Of a stretch of 64,000 nt of DNA, positions 56,571 to 64,000 are shown in pieces. The stretch's first letter is position 1. Each line of letters begins with the position of its first letter. The DNA is from Ammonifex degensii KC4. GTDB lineage: Bacteria > Bacillota > Desulfotomaculia > Desulfotomaculales > Ammonificaceae. The DNA lies in the NCBI RefSeq assembly GCF_000024605.1, contig NC_013385.1, forward strand, positions 434,001 through 498,000, read 5' to 3'. The notes under the pieces are model-generated. The model saw only the letters and a list, made by a program, of their open reading frames with translations. It did not search any database and was not told the origin of the DNA. A program made the position numbers and the translations under genes.

Positions 56571-57470
56571 ATGAAAAAGGTGGTAAGCGTAAGCTTAGGC
56601 TCATCCCGTCGGGATCATACCGCGGAAGTAGAACTTCTGGGCGAGCGCTTCCTCATAAGCCGGAAGGGAACGGACGGCAGCCTGGAGCGAGCTATAAGCT
56701 TGCTAAAAGAACTTGACGGGAAGGTAGACGCTATCGGTCTGGGAGGCATCGACGTTTACCTGGTGGCGGGGGGGAAAAAGTACCCGGTAAGGGACGGGCT
56801 CAAGCTTTTAAGGGCGGTCAAGCACACCCCGGTGTGCGACGGCTCCGGTCTCAAGCACACGCTGGAGCGGGAGGCGGTCAAATACCTCTTCCGGGAGGGG
56901 ATAATGTACCCCGGGCAGAAGGTTTTGCTAGTAAGCGCGGTAGACCGCTTCGGCATGGCTGAAGCCCTGGTGGAAGAGGGAGCGCGGGTCTGTTTCGGTG
57001 ACCTCATCTTTGCTTTAGGCATCCCCATTCCTCTTTACAGCCTGCGCACGGTGGCTTTTCTGGCTCACTTCATCCTTCCCGTGGTAGGCATACTCCCCTT
57101 CCAATGGATCTATCCCACGGGCAAGAAACAGGAGGCTCCCAAGCCGAAGTATGAGCGCTTCTTCGCCTGGGGGGAGGTCATAGCGGGTGACTTCCACTAC
57201 ATAAGGCGCTACCTCCCACCCCGCCTGGAAGGCAAGATCATCCTTACCAACACCACCACCGTAGAGGACGAAGCTCTTTTGAGAGAGCGGGGTGCCCGGA
57301 TGCTCGTGACCACTACTCCGGTGATAGAGGGGCGTTCTTTCGGCACCAACGTCTTGGAAGCGGTGTTTCTGGCCATCCTAGGCAAGCGCTGGGAGGAGGC
57401 CCGCCCCGAAGAGTACTTGGAACTCATCCGCCGGCTGAACCTGACCCCTACCGTGAGGGTACTGAACTAA
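56571..57470 (+). CDS. Quinate-5-dehydrogenase-like conserved protein, function uncertain
   Basis: 299 residues. Clostridial homologues are often labelled quinate 5-dehydrogenase without proof. The N-terminal third (VSVSLGSSRRDHTAEVELLGE) has an alpha/beta pattern; a possible Rossmann-like segment is KVLLVSAVDRFGMAEALVEEG, followed by one hydrophobic stretch near residues 150-180 (AHFILPVVGILPFQW). TNTTTVEDEALLRERGARML near the end is well ordered. No nucleotide motif is clear enough to assign a reaction. ATG at 56571 with AAGAAGGTAAGAGG upstream. Its stop overlaps the convergent L,D-transpeptidase stop. Confidence 0.6.
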   Translation: MKKVVSVSLGSSRRDHTAEVELLGERFLISRKGTDGSLERAISLLKELDGKVDAIGLGGIDVYLVAGGKKYPVRDGLKLLRAVKHTPVCDGSGLKHTLEREAVKYLFREGIMYPGQKVLLVSAVDRFGMAEALVEEGARVCFGDLIFALGIPIPLYSLRTVAFLAHFILPVVGILPFQWIYPTGKKQEAPKPKYERFFAWGEVIAGDFHYIRRYLPPRLEGKIILTNTTTVEDEALLRERGARMLVTTTPVIEGRSFGTNVLEAVFLAILGKRWEEARPEEYLELIRRLNLTPTVRVLN

Positions 57471-58087
57471 AGCCCCAAAAGCTCGTAAGTTTTTTCGTCC
57501 ACTTCGCCCAGCGAGGGAAGGCGGTGGTGCTGCTGAAAGCGGCGCACCGCTTCCTTTGTCTGGGCATCGAAGCGGCCGCTGATGGGGCCCGAGTAAAAGC
57601 CTTGGCGCCGGAGCACCCGCTGCACTTCCATGACATCACTGCCGCAATCCCCTTCCCGTAAGACGCGCGGTCCCCGCAAAATCTTGCCCACCACTATGAC
57701 CGGCGTTCCCGGCCGCACGCGGGGGTAAAGCTCTTCTATGTCCCGGTTGAACATCCGAATGCATCCCTGGCTTTCGGTTCGCCCTATGCTCCAGGGCTTG
57801 TTGGTGCCGTGCAGGCCGTAAATTCCCCAAGGGACGTCGAGCCCTATCCAGCGGGTGCCGAAGCCGGAGCCCCAGTTCATCGCCTTGCGGGTGACGCTCC
57901 AGTTGCCTACCGGCGTGGGGGTCTCTGCTTTGCCGACGGCTACCGGGTAGACCTTCACCAAGCGGTCTTCGCTGAAGACCAGCAGGCGGCACTGCCAGGT
58001 GTCTACTACCAGGAAGAGAGAAGAATTGGCCTCAGGATTTCCCGTCGGCAGGTAAAGGAGCATCAGGGCCAGTAAAAAGCCTTTCAA
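57467..58087 (-). CDS. L,D-transpeptidase (YkuD) with peptidoglycan-binding domain
   Basis: 206 residues. Signal peptide at 1-20 (MKGFLLALMLLYLPTG); the YkuD domain (about 25-140) carries HGTNKPWSIGRTESQGCIRM with the catalytic His and Cys; a C-terminal peptidoglycan-binding domain (about 150-205, DVMEVQRVLRRQGFYSGPIS). It makes 3-3 cross-links or attaches proteins in the wall. The stop codon shares 3 bases with the stop of the preceding convergent gene. The 170-base gap to the amidase gene presumably holds both divergent promoters, which I could not place. Confidence 0.92.
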   Translation of the reverse strand: MKGFLLALMLLYLPTGNPEANSSLFLVVDTWQCRLLVFSEDRLVKVYPVAVGKAETPTPVGNWSVTRKAMNWGSGFGTRWIGLDVPWGIYGLHGTNKPWSIGRTESQGCIRMFNRDIEELYPRVRPGTPVIVVGKILRGPRVLREGDCGSDVMEVQRVLRRQGFYSGPISGRFDAQTKEAVRRFQQHHRLPSLGEVDEKTYELLGL

Positions 58088-58254
58088 CCCCGGTTCCCTC
58101 CCTCAAACTTCCTCCTGCCCTTTTATTCTCCGGAAGGCGTTCGTCTCTTACCAGGAAAGTTTTGTCTTCGAGGGGGAAGGGTTTTGTCGAGCGGTGCCGA
58201 ATAACAGATTACGAAACTTTACCGCTCAGGGAGAAAGGGGGGTGGAACACCGGC

Positions 58255-59388
58255 ATGGGACCGCGGCTTGGAAAGCGGCTCCTCTTCTGGGTTCCCCTGT
58301 TCCTTCTCTTCTTACTTGCTCTTCCTCTGGCGGCTCACGCTGCTACCCAGGTAGAGGTTACTGGTTTGGTGGTCAATTTGCGGGCGGGTCCGGGGACGGA
58401 CTATCCGGTAGTCGGGCAGGTGAGCCGGGGCACGCGGTTGGTGGTGGTAGGGGAGGCACGAGGCTGGTACAATGTGGCTTTGCCCGATGGTCGTCGGGCC
58501 TTCATTGCAGGCTGGCTGGCTCGCCCGCTGGAGGAAGCCGTTCCTAGCCGGGGGATCACGGCCAGGGAGGACAAGCCGGTTTCTTCCCCAGCAGCTCCTC
58601 CGAACTCGGTAGAGGTTACTGGTTCGGTGGTCAATTTGCGGGCGGGTCCGGGGACGGACTATCCGGTAGTCGGGCAGGTGAGCCGGGGCACGCGGTTGGT
58701 GGTGGTAGGGGAGGCACGGGGCTGGTACAACGTGGTTTTGCCCGATGGTCGCCGGGCCTTCATTGCAGGCTGGCTGGCCCGCCCGCGGGAGGAAGCCATT
58801 TCTAGCCGGGGAGGGGAAGAGCGCCTTATCCCTTCGGCACTGGCAGGGAAAAAGATAGCCCTCGACCCGGGCCATGGAGGTTCTGATCCCGGCGCCATCG
58901 GCCCCACCGGGTACCAGGAGAAGGGGTTTACCCTGGCAGTAGCCCGGTTGCTGGCCGCAGAACTCAGAAGCCGGGGAGCGCAGGTGCTCCTCACCCGGGA
59001 CAGGGATGTGGACGTGGGGCTTTACGCCCGAGCCGCGATGGCCAACGACTGGGGAGCCGACGTCTTCCTCTCCATTCATGCCGATGCCAGTTTCAACTCC
59101 TCGGCCAGGGGCATAAGCACCTGGTACCGGCGAGAGGGTGCTACCGCGGAAGACCGACGTCTGGCTCAGTGTTTGCAGGAAGCGCTGGTGAAGGAACTAG
59201 GACTTGCTGACAGGGGCCTTTTTACCGCCAACTTCGTTGTGCTCCGGGAGTCTTCTATGCCAGCGGCTCTGGTGGAGATAGGGTTTATTTCCAATTCTGA
59301 TGAAGAGGCATTGCTGCGAACCCCTGAATTTCAAGCGAGGGCGGCCAAGGCTCTGGTGGACGGTTTGGAGCGGTACTTTTCTTCCTAG
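58255..59388 (+). CDS. N-acetylmuramoyl-L-alanine amidase with two SH3b domains
   Basis: Cuts the bond between MurNAc and L-alanine. 377 residues from ATG at 58255 (GAAAGGGGGG upstream). Signal peptide (RLLFWVPLFLLFLLALPLAA), two nearly identical SH3b domains (about 32-95 and 118-180), and an amidase_3 domain from about 200: ALDPGHGGSDPGAIG, QEKGFTLAVARLLAAELR, SIHADASFN, and the catalytic Glu in LVEIGFISN. The SH3b pair results from a recent 258-bp duplication. Secreted and wall-bound. Confidence 0.94.
   Translation: MGPRLGKRLLFWVPLFLLFLLALPLAAHAATQVEVTGLVVNLRAGPGTDYPVVGQVSRGTRLVVVGEARGWYNVALPDGRRAFIAGWLARPLEEAVPSRGITAREDKPVSSPAAPPNSVEVTGSVVNLRAGPGTDYPVVGQVSRGTRLVVVGEARGWYNVVLPDGRRAFIAGWLARPREEAISSRGGEERLIPSALAGKKIALDPGHGGSDPGAIGPTGYQEKGFTLAVARLLAAELRSRGAQVLLTRDRDVDVGLYARAAMANDWGADVFLSIHADASFNSSARGISTWYRREGATAEDRRLAQCLQEALVKELGLADRGLFTANFVVLRESSMPAALVEIGFISNSDEEALLRTPEFQARAAKALVDGLERYFSS
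58351..58812 (+). repeat. Two direct repeats of about 204 bp, 258-bp period, in the amidase gene
   Basis: 58351-58554 and 58609-58812 are about 95 percent identical by eye, with nine or so differences, several silent. Each encodes one SH3b domain plus part of the linker. The 258-bp period is 86 codons, so the frame is kept. Confidence 0.9.
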
Positions 59389-59415
59389 TCTCGAGCAAGG
59401 AGGTCTTTAGCATCT

Positions 59416-61083
59416 TTGACGGTCAAAATATTCCTTCCTTCGGAGGGAAAGTTGGAGGAGAGGCTAGTTAATTTCCTCGTTCGAGAGTTCGGAGCATGTT
59501 TAAAGGAAGACTGGGAAGAAGCTGATCTAGTAATCCTAGGTCGGGATAGGGCAGAGGAGGGAGGATGGCAGCTCTGCCGGGAGATCAAGCAGAAAACGCG
59601 GGCTCTGGTGGCGGTAGTGGAGAAAAATGCCGTCTCCCCTCCCCCGGCGGTAGAAGAAGTGGATGACTTTCTCCCTCCCCAACCGGAGGAGATTAAGCTA
59701 CGGGTGGCTAATCTTTTGCGGGTAGCGGCCGTTCGGAAGCAGGCCTATACGGGAGAACCGGGCGACGTTGCCCCTTTCTTTTCTTCTTCCGGTCTGGTTG
59801 CTCCCCTCCGGGTGGATCTTCCTAAGGGGCTGGGTACGGAGGCTTTAGACAGGCTTCTGAGTCTGGTTAAGGAGTCTCTGGGTACGATGGTTGTTCTCCT
59901 TCTGCCCCATGATTTCTCGGAGTTTCGCCCAGAAGCCGAGTGGGAATATGCCGACAGCCCTTACTGCCGGGCCTTGCTGGCAACCGCTGGGGACCGAGGC
60001 TTTTCTCACTGCCGCTACGCCCACTGGCTTGCCGGAATAAGGGCGGTAGGAGAGAGACGCACCATTTACCTCCCTTGCCCCGGCGGGCTCTTGCTAGGAG
60101 CGGTGCCTATTTTTTTGGAGTTCTTCGGGGCCAAGTACCCCGTAGGGGTGTTGGTGGCGGGACTGGGCGAGGCTCCCTTGGGTGCCACATTAAAAGAAGT
60201 GAGCCAGCGTTTTAAATTCAGTTATCTACGGCTCCGTCAGGTGGCCGGCCTAGCACGCCGCAAGGCTTCCCGGCAGGACGAGTTAGCTGGTAGGCATATA
60301 CTGGAAGCAGTAGGGGATTACCTCCAGCAGGAGATCTCGCGAGCCTATCTGCGGGCTTACAGCCTGGTGGGGAGGCGAGCGGAGTATGCTTCTTCTCCTC
60401 TGGACACCGGTGATTCCGCCATGGGGAAGCTGGCCACGGCCCTTTTTCACGAGGTCCGCAACCCCTTAACTTCTATCAAGGGGGTGCTGCAGCTTCTTTA
60501 CGAGAAGCGGGACGATCAGGATCCGGAAAGGCGCTACCTAGAGGTGGTGCTGGGGGAGCTTGACCGGACGGTGAGGATAATCCGCAACTTTCTCTACTTT
60601 GCCCGCCCCAAAGATTGCCATCCAGTACCGACTGACCTCGATGCTTTGCTGAGGGACATTCTTCTTATGGTAGAACTCCAAGCTTCAGCAGCGCGTGTCG
60701 AGGTAAGCTACGATCCTCACCCTGGCACCCCTGTGATTCTGGTCGATCCAGACCTTATCAAGCAGGCAGTTTTGAACCTGGCCCAGAACGCGCTGCAGGC
60801 CATGCCTCAAGGTGGTAAACTGTTCTTTCGGCTTTATCCCCAGGGGAGTGAATGGGTGATAATCGAGGTGGAAGACACAGGGACGGGTATTCCGCCGGAG
60901 CACTTTCCACGTCTTGGGGAAGCCTTTTTCACCACCCGGCGAGGGGGTACAGGACTGGGCTTAGCCGTAAGCTACCAGATAGCGAAAATGCACGGCGGGC
61001 GTATAGAGGTGGAGAGCGAAGAAGGAAAGGGAAGTAAGTTCAGGATAAAGATTCCCCAGAGGGTGCCCCAAGAAGAAGCCTAA
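59416..61083 (+). CDS. Soluble sensor histidine kinase with PocR domain
   Basis: 555 residues. Residues 1-105 look like a receiver-like alpha/beta domain (VKIFLPSEGKLEERL) without clear phosphoacceptor motifs. A PocR ligand-sensing domain follows (about 140-250) with the conserved cysteines C184, C199 and C221 (SPYCRALL, FSHCRYA, YLPCPGGLLLGAVPIF). The kinase core has the phosphoacceptor H345 (LFHEVRNPLTSIKGVLQLL), N-box NLAQNALQAM, and G-boxes (DTGTGIP, GGTGLGLAVS). No membrane segment. The start is TTG at 59416 after AAGGAGG. No response regulator is adjacent. Confidence 0.88.
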   Translation: MTVKIFLPSEGKLEERLVNFLVREFGACLKEDWEEADLVILGRDRAEEGGWQLCREIKQKTRALVAVVEKNAVSPPPAVEEVDDFLPPQPEEIKLRVANLLRVAAVRKQAYTGEPGDVAPFFSSSGLVAPLRVDLPKGLGTEALDRLLSLVKESLGTMVVLLLPHDFSEFRPEAEWEYADSPYCRALLATAGDRGFSHCRYAHWLAGIRAVGERRTIYLPCPGGLLLGAVPIFLEFFGAKYPVGVLVAGLGEAPLGATLKEVSQRFKFSYLRLRQVAGLARRKASRQDELAGRHILEAVGDYLQQEISRAYLRAYSLVGRRAEYASSPLDTGDSAMGKLATALFHEVRNPLTSIKGVLQLLYEKRDDQDPERRYLEVVLGELDRTVRIIRNFLYFARPKDCHPVPTDLDALLRDILLMVELQASAARVEVSYDPHPGTPVILVDPDLIKQAVLNLAQNALQAMPQGGKLFFRLYPQGSEWVIIEVEDTGTGIPPEHFPRLGEAFFTTRRGGTGLGLAVSYQIAKMHGGRIEVESEEGKGSKFRIKIPQRVPQEEA

Positions 61084-61150
61084 GCTTCCCAAAGCAGCTC
61101 CGCTATATAATAGTAGCCTGGGGGCTTTATTTTTTTGGGAGGCTTGATCG

Positions 61151-61948
61151 ATGGCTGATGCGCGGCCTATAGGACTTTTCGACTCAGGTGTAGGGGGACT
61201 TACCGTGCTGGCGCAGATAGTTCGTCTGCTGCCGCACGAGTCGATCGTCTACTTTGCCGATACCCTGAACTTACCTTACGGCGACAAAACCCCGGCGGAG
61301 TTGATCGCGTTGGGGGACCGAATAATCCGCTTTCTCCTAGCTCAAGGGGTAAAGTGTGTCGTGTTCGCCTGCAATACCAGCTCCTCCATATCGCTAGAGG
61401 TGTTACAGCAGCGCTATCCCGTTCCCATGCTGGGGCTTTTACAGGCGGGGGCCCGTCTGGCCTTAAAGTCCTCCCGCCGAGGGCGCATAGGTATCTTGGC
61501 CACCGCGGCCACGGTTAAGAGTGGAGCTTACGAAAAGGCCATAAAAGATCTTTGCCCCCAAGCGCAGGTCTTTTCCCAGGCGGCCCCCCGGCTGGTTCCT
61601 TTAATCGAGAGCGGGGAGATCGATACGCCGGAGGCCGAAGCGGCCTTGCGGGAGTACCTGACTCCCCTGAAGGAGGCGGGCATCGACACCCTGATCTTCG
61701 GCTGCACCCACTACCCTTTCCTGGCCCCGCTAATAAGTTCCTTTATGGGACCGGGGGTAGCCCTGGTAGACCCGGCAGTGGCCGTGGTCGAAGAACTGAA
61801 GGAGTTACTCAGTCAGAAGGGGCTTCTGGCCAACAGTACTCCTTTTCACCGCATTTTTGTCAGTGGTGACCCGGAAAGTTTCGATCGCCTGGCGCGCAGA
61901 CTTTATCCTGATCCCTTGCCTCCCGCCGTCAGAGTGGATCCTGCGTGA
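61151..61948 (+). CDS. murI: Glutamate racemase
   Basis: Converts L-glutamate to D-glutamate for peptidoglycan. 265 residues: FDSGVGGLTVLAQI, YFADTLNLPYGDKT, the catalytic Cys in FACNTSSS, LGLLQAGARLAL, and the second Cys in FGCTHYPFL. ATG at 61151 has GGGAGG upstream. A TATAAT lies 40 bases above the start but its -35 is weak. The next start is 10 bases after its stop. Confidence 0.95.
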   Translation: MADARPIGLFDSGVGGLTVLAQIVRLLPHESIVYFADTLNLPYGDKTPAELIALGDRIIRFLLAQGVKCVVFACNTSSSISLEVLQQRYPVPMLGLLQAGARLALKSSRRGRIGILATAATVKSGAYEKAIKDLCPQAQVFSQAAPRLVPLIESGEIDTPEAEAALREYLTPLKEAGIDTLIFGCTHYPFLAPLISSFMGPGVALVDPAVAVVEELKELLSQKGLLANSTPFHRIFVSGDPESFDRLARRLYPDPLPPAVRVDPA

Positions 61949-61958
61949 GGTGGCGAGG

Positions 61959-62939
61959 ATGAAGGTAGGGCTTACTACCACCATCCCCGTGGAAGTTCTA
62001 GTGGCGGCCGGGAAAACGCCGGTGGATCTGAATAACGTCTTTATCACCTCGCCGGACCCCAACGCTTTTCTGGAGGTGGCGGAGAGGGCTGGCTACCCTA
62101 GGAGTGTTTGTGCTTGGATCAAGGGCATATACGGCGTGGTCGTGCAAAGCCCGGACATAAATACGGTAATAGCGGTGACCCAGGGAGACTGCAGCAACAC
62201 CCATGCCCTCATGGAGACGCTGGAGCTGGAGGGGATCGAGGTTATCCCCTTTGCCTACCCCTACGACCGTCACCGCGGACTTTTGAAGCTACAGATCGAG
62301 CAACTGATGGAGCGCTTTGGCGTGAGCTGGCCGGAGGTAAAAGAAGCCAAAAAGGAACTCGACTGCATAAGAGAAAAAGTGTGGCTTATAGACGAGCTTA
62401 CCTACACCACCGGCCAGGTCACTGGGGAAGAAAACCATCTCTATCAGGTTTCTTGCAGCGACTTCATGGGCGATCCCTGGAGCTTCGCTGAGAAGGTGGA
62501 GGAATTCTTGCAGGAAGCAAAAGAGCGTCCTCCTGCCAAGATAGGGGTCAGGTTGGGCTTTATCGGCGTCCCCCCCATATTCACCGATCTTTACTCCTAC
62601 CTGGAGGAAAGGGGTGCCCGGGTAGTCTTTAACGAAGTCCAGCGCCAGTTTACTATGCCTTTCCAGACCGACGACCTGGTAGAGCAGTACCTGCTCTACA
62701 CCTATCCTTATGGGATCTTTCCCCGGCTAGAGGACATAAAGCGAGAGATCGAGCGGCGCAGGATACAGGGGCTCATCCACTACACCCAGAGCTTCTGCTT
62801 CCGGCAGATAGAAGATCTTATCGTACGCCGGTGCCTAAAAATTCCCATTCTTTCTCTGGAAGGGGATAGACCGGGGCCGCTGGACGCCCGCACCCGCATA
62901 CGCCTGGACGCCTTCCTGGAGATGCTCTCTTCCGCCTAG
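61959..62939 (+). CDS. 2-hydroxyacyl-CoA dehydratase-like (HgdB/HgdC family) protein
   Basis: 326 residues from ATG at 61959 (GTGAGGTGGCGAGG upstream). Belongs to the superfamily of 2-hydroxyacyl-CoA dehydratase subunits/activases: LTTTIPVEVLVAAGKTPVDLNN at the N-terminus, cysteines in SVCAWIKG, GDCSNTHAL and YTQSFCFRQIEDL, and LSLEGDRPGPLDARTRIRLDAF near the C-terminus. Such proteins hold a 4Fe-4S cluster by cysteines. There is only one subunit and no activator or CoA-transferase beside it, so the substrate cannot be named. Confidence 0.78.
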   Translation: MKVGLTTTIPVEVLVAAGKTPVDLNNVFITSPDPNAFLEVAERAGYPRSVCAWIKGIYGVVVQSPDINTVIAVTQGDCSNTHALMETLELEGIEVIPFAYPYDRHRGLLKLQIEQLMERFGVSWPEVKEAKKELDCIREKVWLIDELTYTTGQVTGEENHLYQVSCSDFMGDPWSFAEKVEEFLQEAKERPPAKIGVRLGFIGVPPIFTDLYSYLEERGARVVFNEVQRQFTMPFQTDDLVEQYLLYTYPYGIFPRLEDIKREIERRRIQGLIHYTQSFCFRQIEDLIVRRCLKIPILSLEGDRPGPLDARTRIRLDAFLEMLSSA

Positions 62940-63016
62940 ATCTTGACACAGACCTAACACGGTTAGTGTAAAGTTACTGTAGGAGTCTTGCAGGAGCCGA
63001 GGAGGAGAAAACGAAG

Positions 63017-63084
63017 AGAGACCTCACCGTCCTTCGAAGGGACGAGCAGTTGACAATCCAACCACTCAGGAGGGTGAGGTCTCT
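63017..63084 (+). promoter_or_regulatory. Leader helix burying the ribosome site of the ISLre2 transposase
   Basis: AGAGACCTCACC (63017-63028) and GGTGAGGTCTCT (63073-63084) pair over 12 bases. After one G-G mismatch TCCT (63030-63033) pairs with AGGA (63068-63071). The Shine-Dalgarno AGGAGGGT (63068-63075) and the spacer to the ATG are thus in a 17-position helix. A smaller CCTTCGAAGG palindrome lies in the loop. Confidence 0.75.
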
Positions 63085-64000
63085 ATGCAGATTATAAAGC
63101 AGATTTGGGAGAAGTTCCAGAGGGTAGCGGAGCTAACGTTAAAGATTCTGGAGGAAGGGATCGACCTTTTAAGCTTCGAGGAGAAGCTCTGGCAGGAGCT
63201 TAAAAGCTTAGGAAAAGAGATCCTGAGGGAAGTTTTGGAGGCAAAAGACGCTTATTTACGGGAGCACCGGGAAAAGCGGCCTGGCTGGGAAGTTGTGCGG
63301 AGGAATGATCCCAAGGAAGTGCTCACCCTTTTCGGTCTGGTCAGCTACAAGCGGACCTATTACCGGCACAAAGAGACTGGGGAGCGGGCATACTTAATAG
63401 ACCGTTTGGTGGGCTACGGGCCGCATACGCGGGTTGACCCTCTGGTCAAGGCACAAGTTTTAGAAGAAGCAGTAGAGCTTTCTTACTGGAAAAGTGGGGA
63501 AAGGGCAGGAAAAGGCAACCCGGAGGTTGTGCTGAGTGGTGAGGCTGTGAAAAAGGTAGTTCACAACTTCACCCCTGCAGAACTGCCCGAACCACCCAAA
63601 GAGAAGCGCCGGGTGAAGGTCCTTTACGTAGAAGCGGACGAAGACCACGTAGCTGGCCAGGACAAGAAGAGCCACCTACCTCGTCTTGTTTACATACACG
63701 AAGGGAAAGAAGAGGTGGGGAAAGGGCGGTTTAAGCTTAAGCGGCCTTACTACCTAGGAGGGCTTTATCCGGACACGGATGAACTGTGGCTGGACGTTCT
63801 AACTTACATTGAGGAGCATTATGAGCTACATGATATTGAGCGGATCTATCTTTGTGGAGACGGGGACAGGTGGATAAAGAGGGGTCTGGAGTTTTTACCG
63901 AAGAGCGTATTTGTTCTGGACCTTTTCCACCTGGATAAATACCTTGTGGCCGCTTTAGGAAAGGACAAAGAGGCATATGGAGAGATTTGGGCAGCCTTGA
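63085..64000 (+). CDS. ISLre2-family (UPF0236) transposase, N-terminal part
   Basis: Runs off the window after 305 codons without a stop. The sequence FGLVSYKRTYYRHKETGERAYLIDRLVGYGPHTRVDPLVKAQVLE, read in parts, and KVLYVEADEDHVAGQDKK, then IYLCGDGDRWIKRGLEFLP and FVLDLFHLDKYL, are characteristic of the UPF0236/ISLre2 transposases of clostridia. D in VEADEDH and in GDGDRW are probable catalytic acids. ATG at 63085. The left end of the element probably lies in 62940-63016, where no inverted terminus could be identified because the right end is outside the window. Confidence 0.92.
   Translation, partial: MQIIKQIWEKFQRVAELTLKILEEGIDLLSFEEKLWQELKSLGKEILREVLEAKDAYLREHREKRPGWEVVRRNDPKEVLTLFGLVSYKRTYYRHKETGERAYLIDRLVGYGPHTRVDPLVKAQVLEEAVELSYWKSGERAGKGNPEVVLSGEAVKKVVHNFTPAELPEPPKEKRRVKVLYVEADEDHVAGQDKKSHLPRLVYIHEGKEEVGKGRFKLKRPYYLGGLYPDTDELWLDVLTYIEEHYELHDIERIYLCGDGDRWIKRGLEFLPKSVFVLDLFHLDKYLVAALGKDKEAYGEIWAAL

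Noticed and set aside
62943-62971. Promoter TTGACA-17-GTGTAA in front of the ISLre2 gene
   Set aside because: The -35 is perfect, but no acceptable -10 is found at any spacing from 15 to 19, and the small CTAAC/GTTAG palindrome there may belong to the element end.

Overview
The window looks like chromosome of a thermophilic, anaerobic, spore-forming-lineage Clostridia (Moorella/Ammonifex type). Reasons seen in the sequence: high-GC coding DNA with many GTG/TTG starts and strong AGGAGG ribosome sites; a B12-dependent ribonucleotide reductase; the clostridial order dnaE-accD-accA-pfkA-pyk; SpoVR, FapA, MinC, TRAP, MurT/GatD and a PocR sensor kinase; and TnpB/IS605-type elements typical of thermophilic Firmicutes. 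The species assignment is inference.

Layout. 1-1.6 kb: start of nadA behind an Rrf2 regulator, a small zinc-ribbon gene with a strong promoter and operator, and a MOSC protein, all on the minus strand. 1.6-4.1 kb: an unusual 560-residue TnpB-related protein followed by about 235 bases of strongly hairpinned non-coding DNA, then a 312-bp internally deleted IS481-type element. 4.1-8.5 kb: alpha-glucan genes (GH57 branching enzyme, DUF4912 protein, divergent GH15 glucoamylase). 8.6-18.9 kb: one long plus-strand run, trmL, NlpC/P60 hydrolase, dnaE, mtrB (TRAP), accD, accA, pfkA, pyk, DedA. 18.9-24 kb: nrdJ carrying an intein at its radical cysteine, then murT-gatD. 24-27.7 kb: hsp20, DUF3786, nudF, a TnpB element and minC. 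27.9-30.4 kb: galT and glgA. 30.4-36.5 kb: fapA, spoVR and pstS-pstC-pstA under a four-repeat Pho box. 36.5-42.8 kb: signalling genes (DUF2225/cNMP-like protein, GAF-HD-GYP, YlbF, membrane GAF-GGDEF), interrupted by a complete IS481-type element. 42.8-49.8 kb: comF (broken by a second TnpB element), hpf, an unknown gene, secA, prfB. 49.8-52.5 kb: YitT and split transketolase. 52.5-59.4 kb: envelope genes ftsE-ftsX-envC-like, ctpA, a quinate-dehydrogenase-like protein, an L,D-transpeptidase and an amidase. 59.4-62.9 kb: PocR histidine kinase, murI, a 2-hydroxyacyl-CoA dehydratase-like protein. The window ends inside an ISLre2-type transposase.

How the parts connect. Glycogen/starch metabolism is in two clusters (branching enzyme and glucoamylase; galT and glgA). 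Lower glycolysis and malonyl-CoA synthesis share an operon. Peptidoglycan synthesis, amidation, remodelling and septation recur (murT-gatD, minC, ftsEX with its hydrolase activator, ctpA, L,D-transpeptidase, amidase, murI, NlpC/P60). Phosphate uptake has a readable PhoP-type promoter.

Most notable: (i) the TnpB-related gene apparently lacking the third RuvC acid and the zinc finger, with a structured RNA-like tail; (ii) two TnpB elements of identical length whose junctions define exact ends, a shared TCAC(T/C) 5' flank and candidate guide sequences, one sitting exactly in formerly overlapping stop codons, the other breaking comF; (iii) a G13 tract that is both coding and the spacer of a promoter-like sequence; (iv) an ISLre2 leader that buries its ribosome site in a long helix; (v) the 11-bp-phased Pho box. 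All calls come from reading the sequence alone; no database search was possible.
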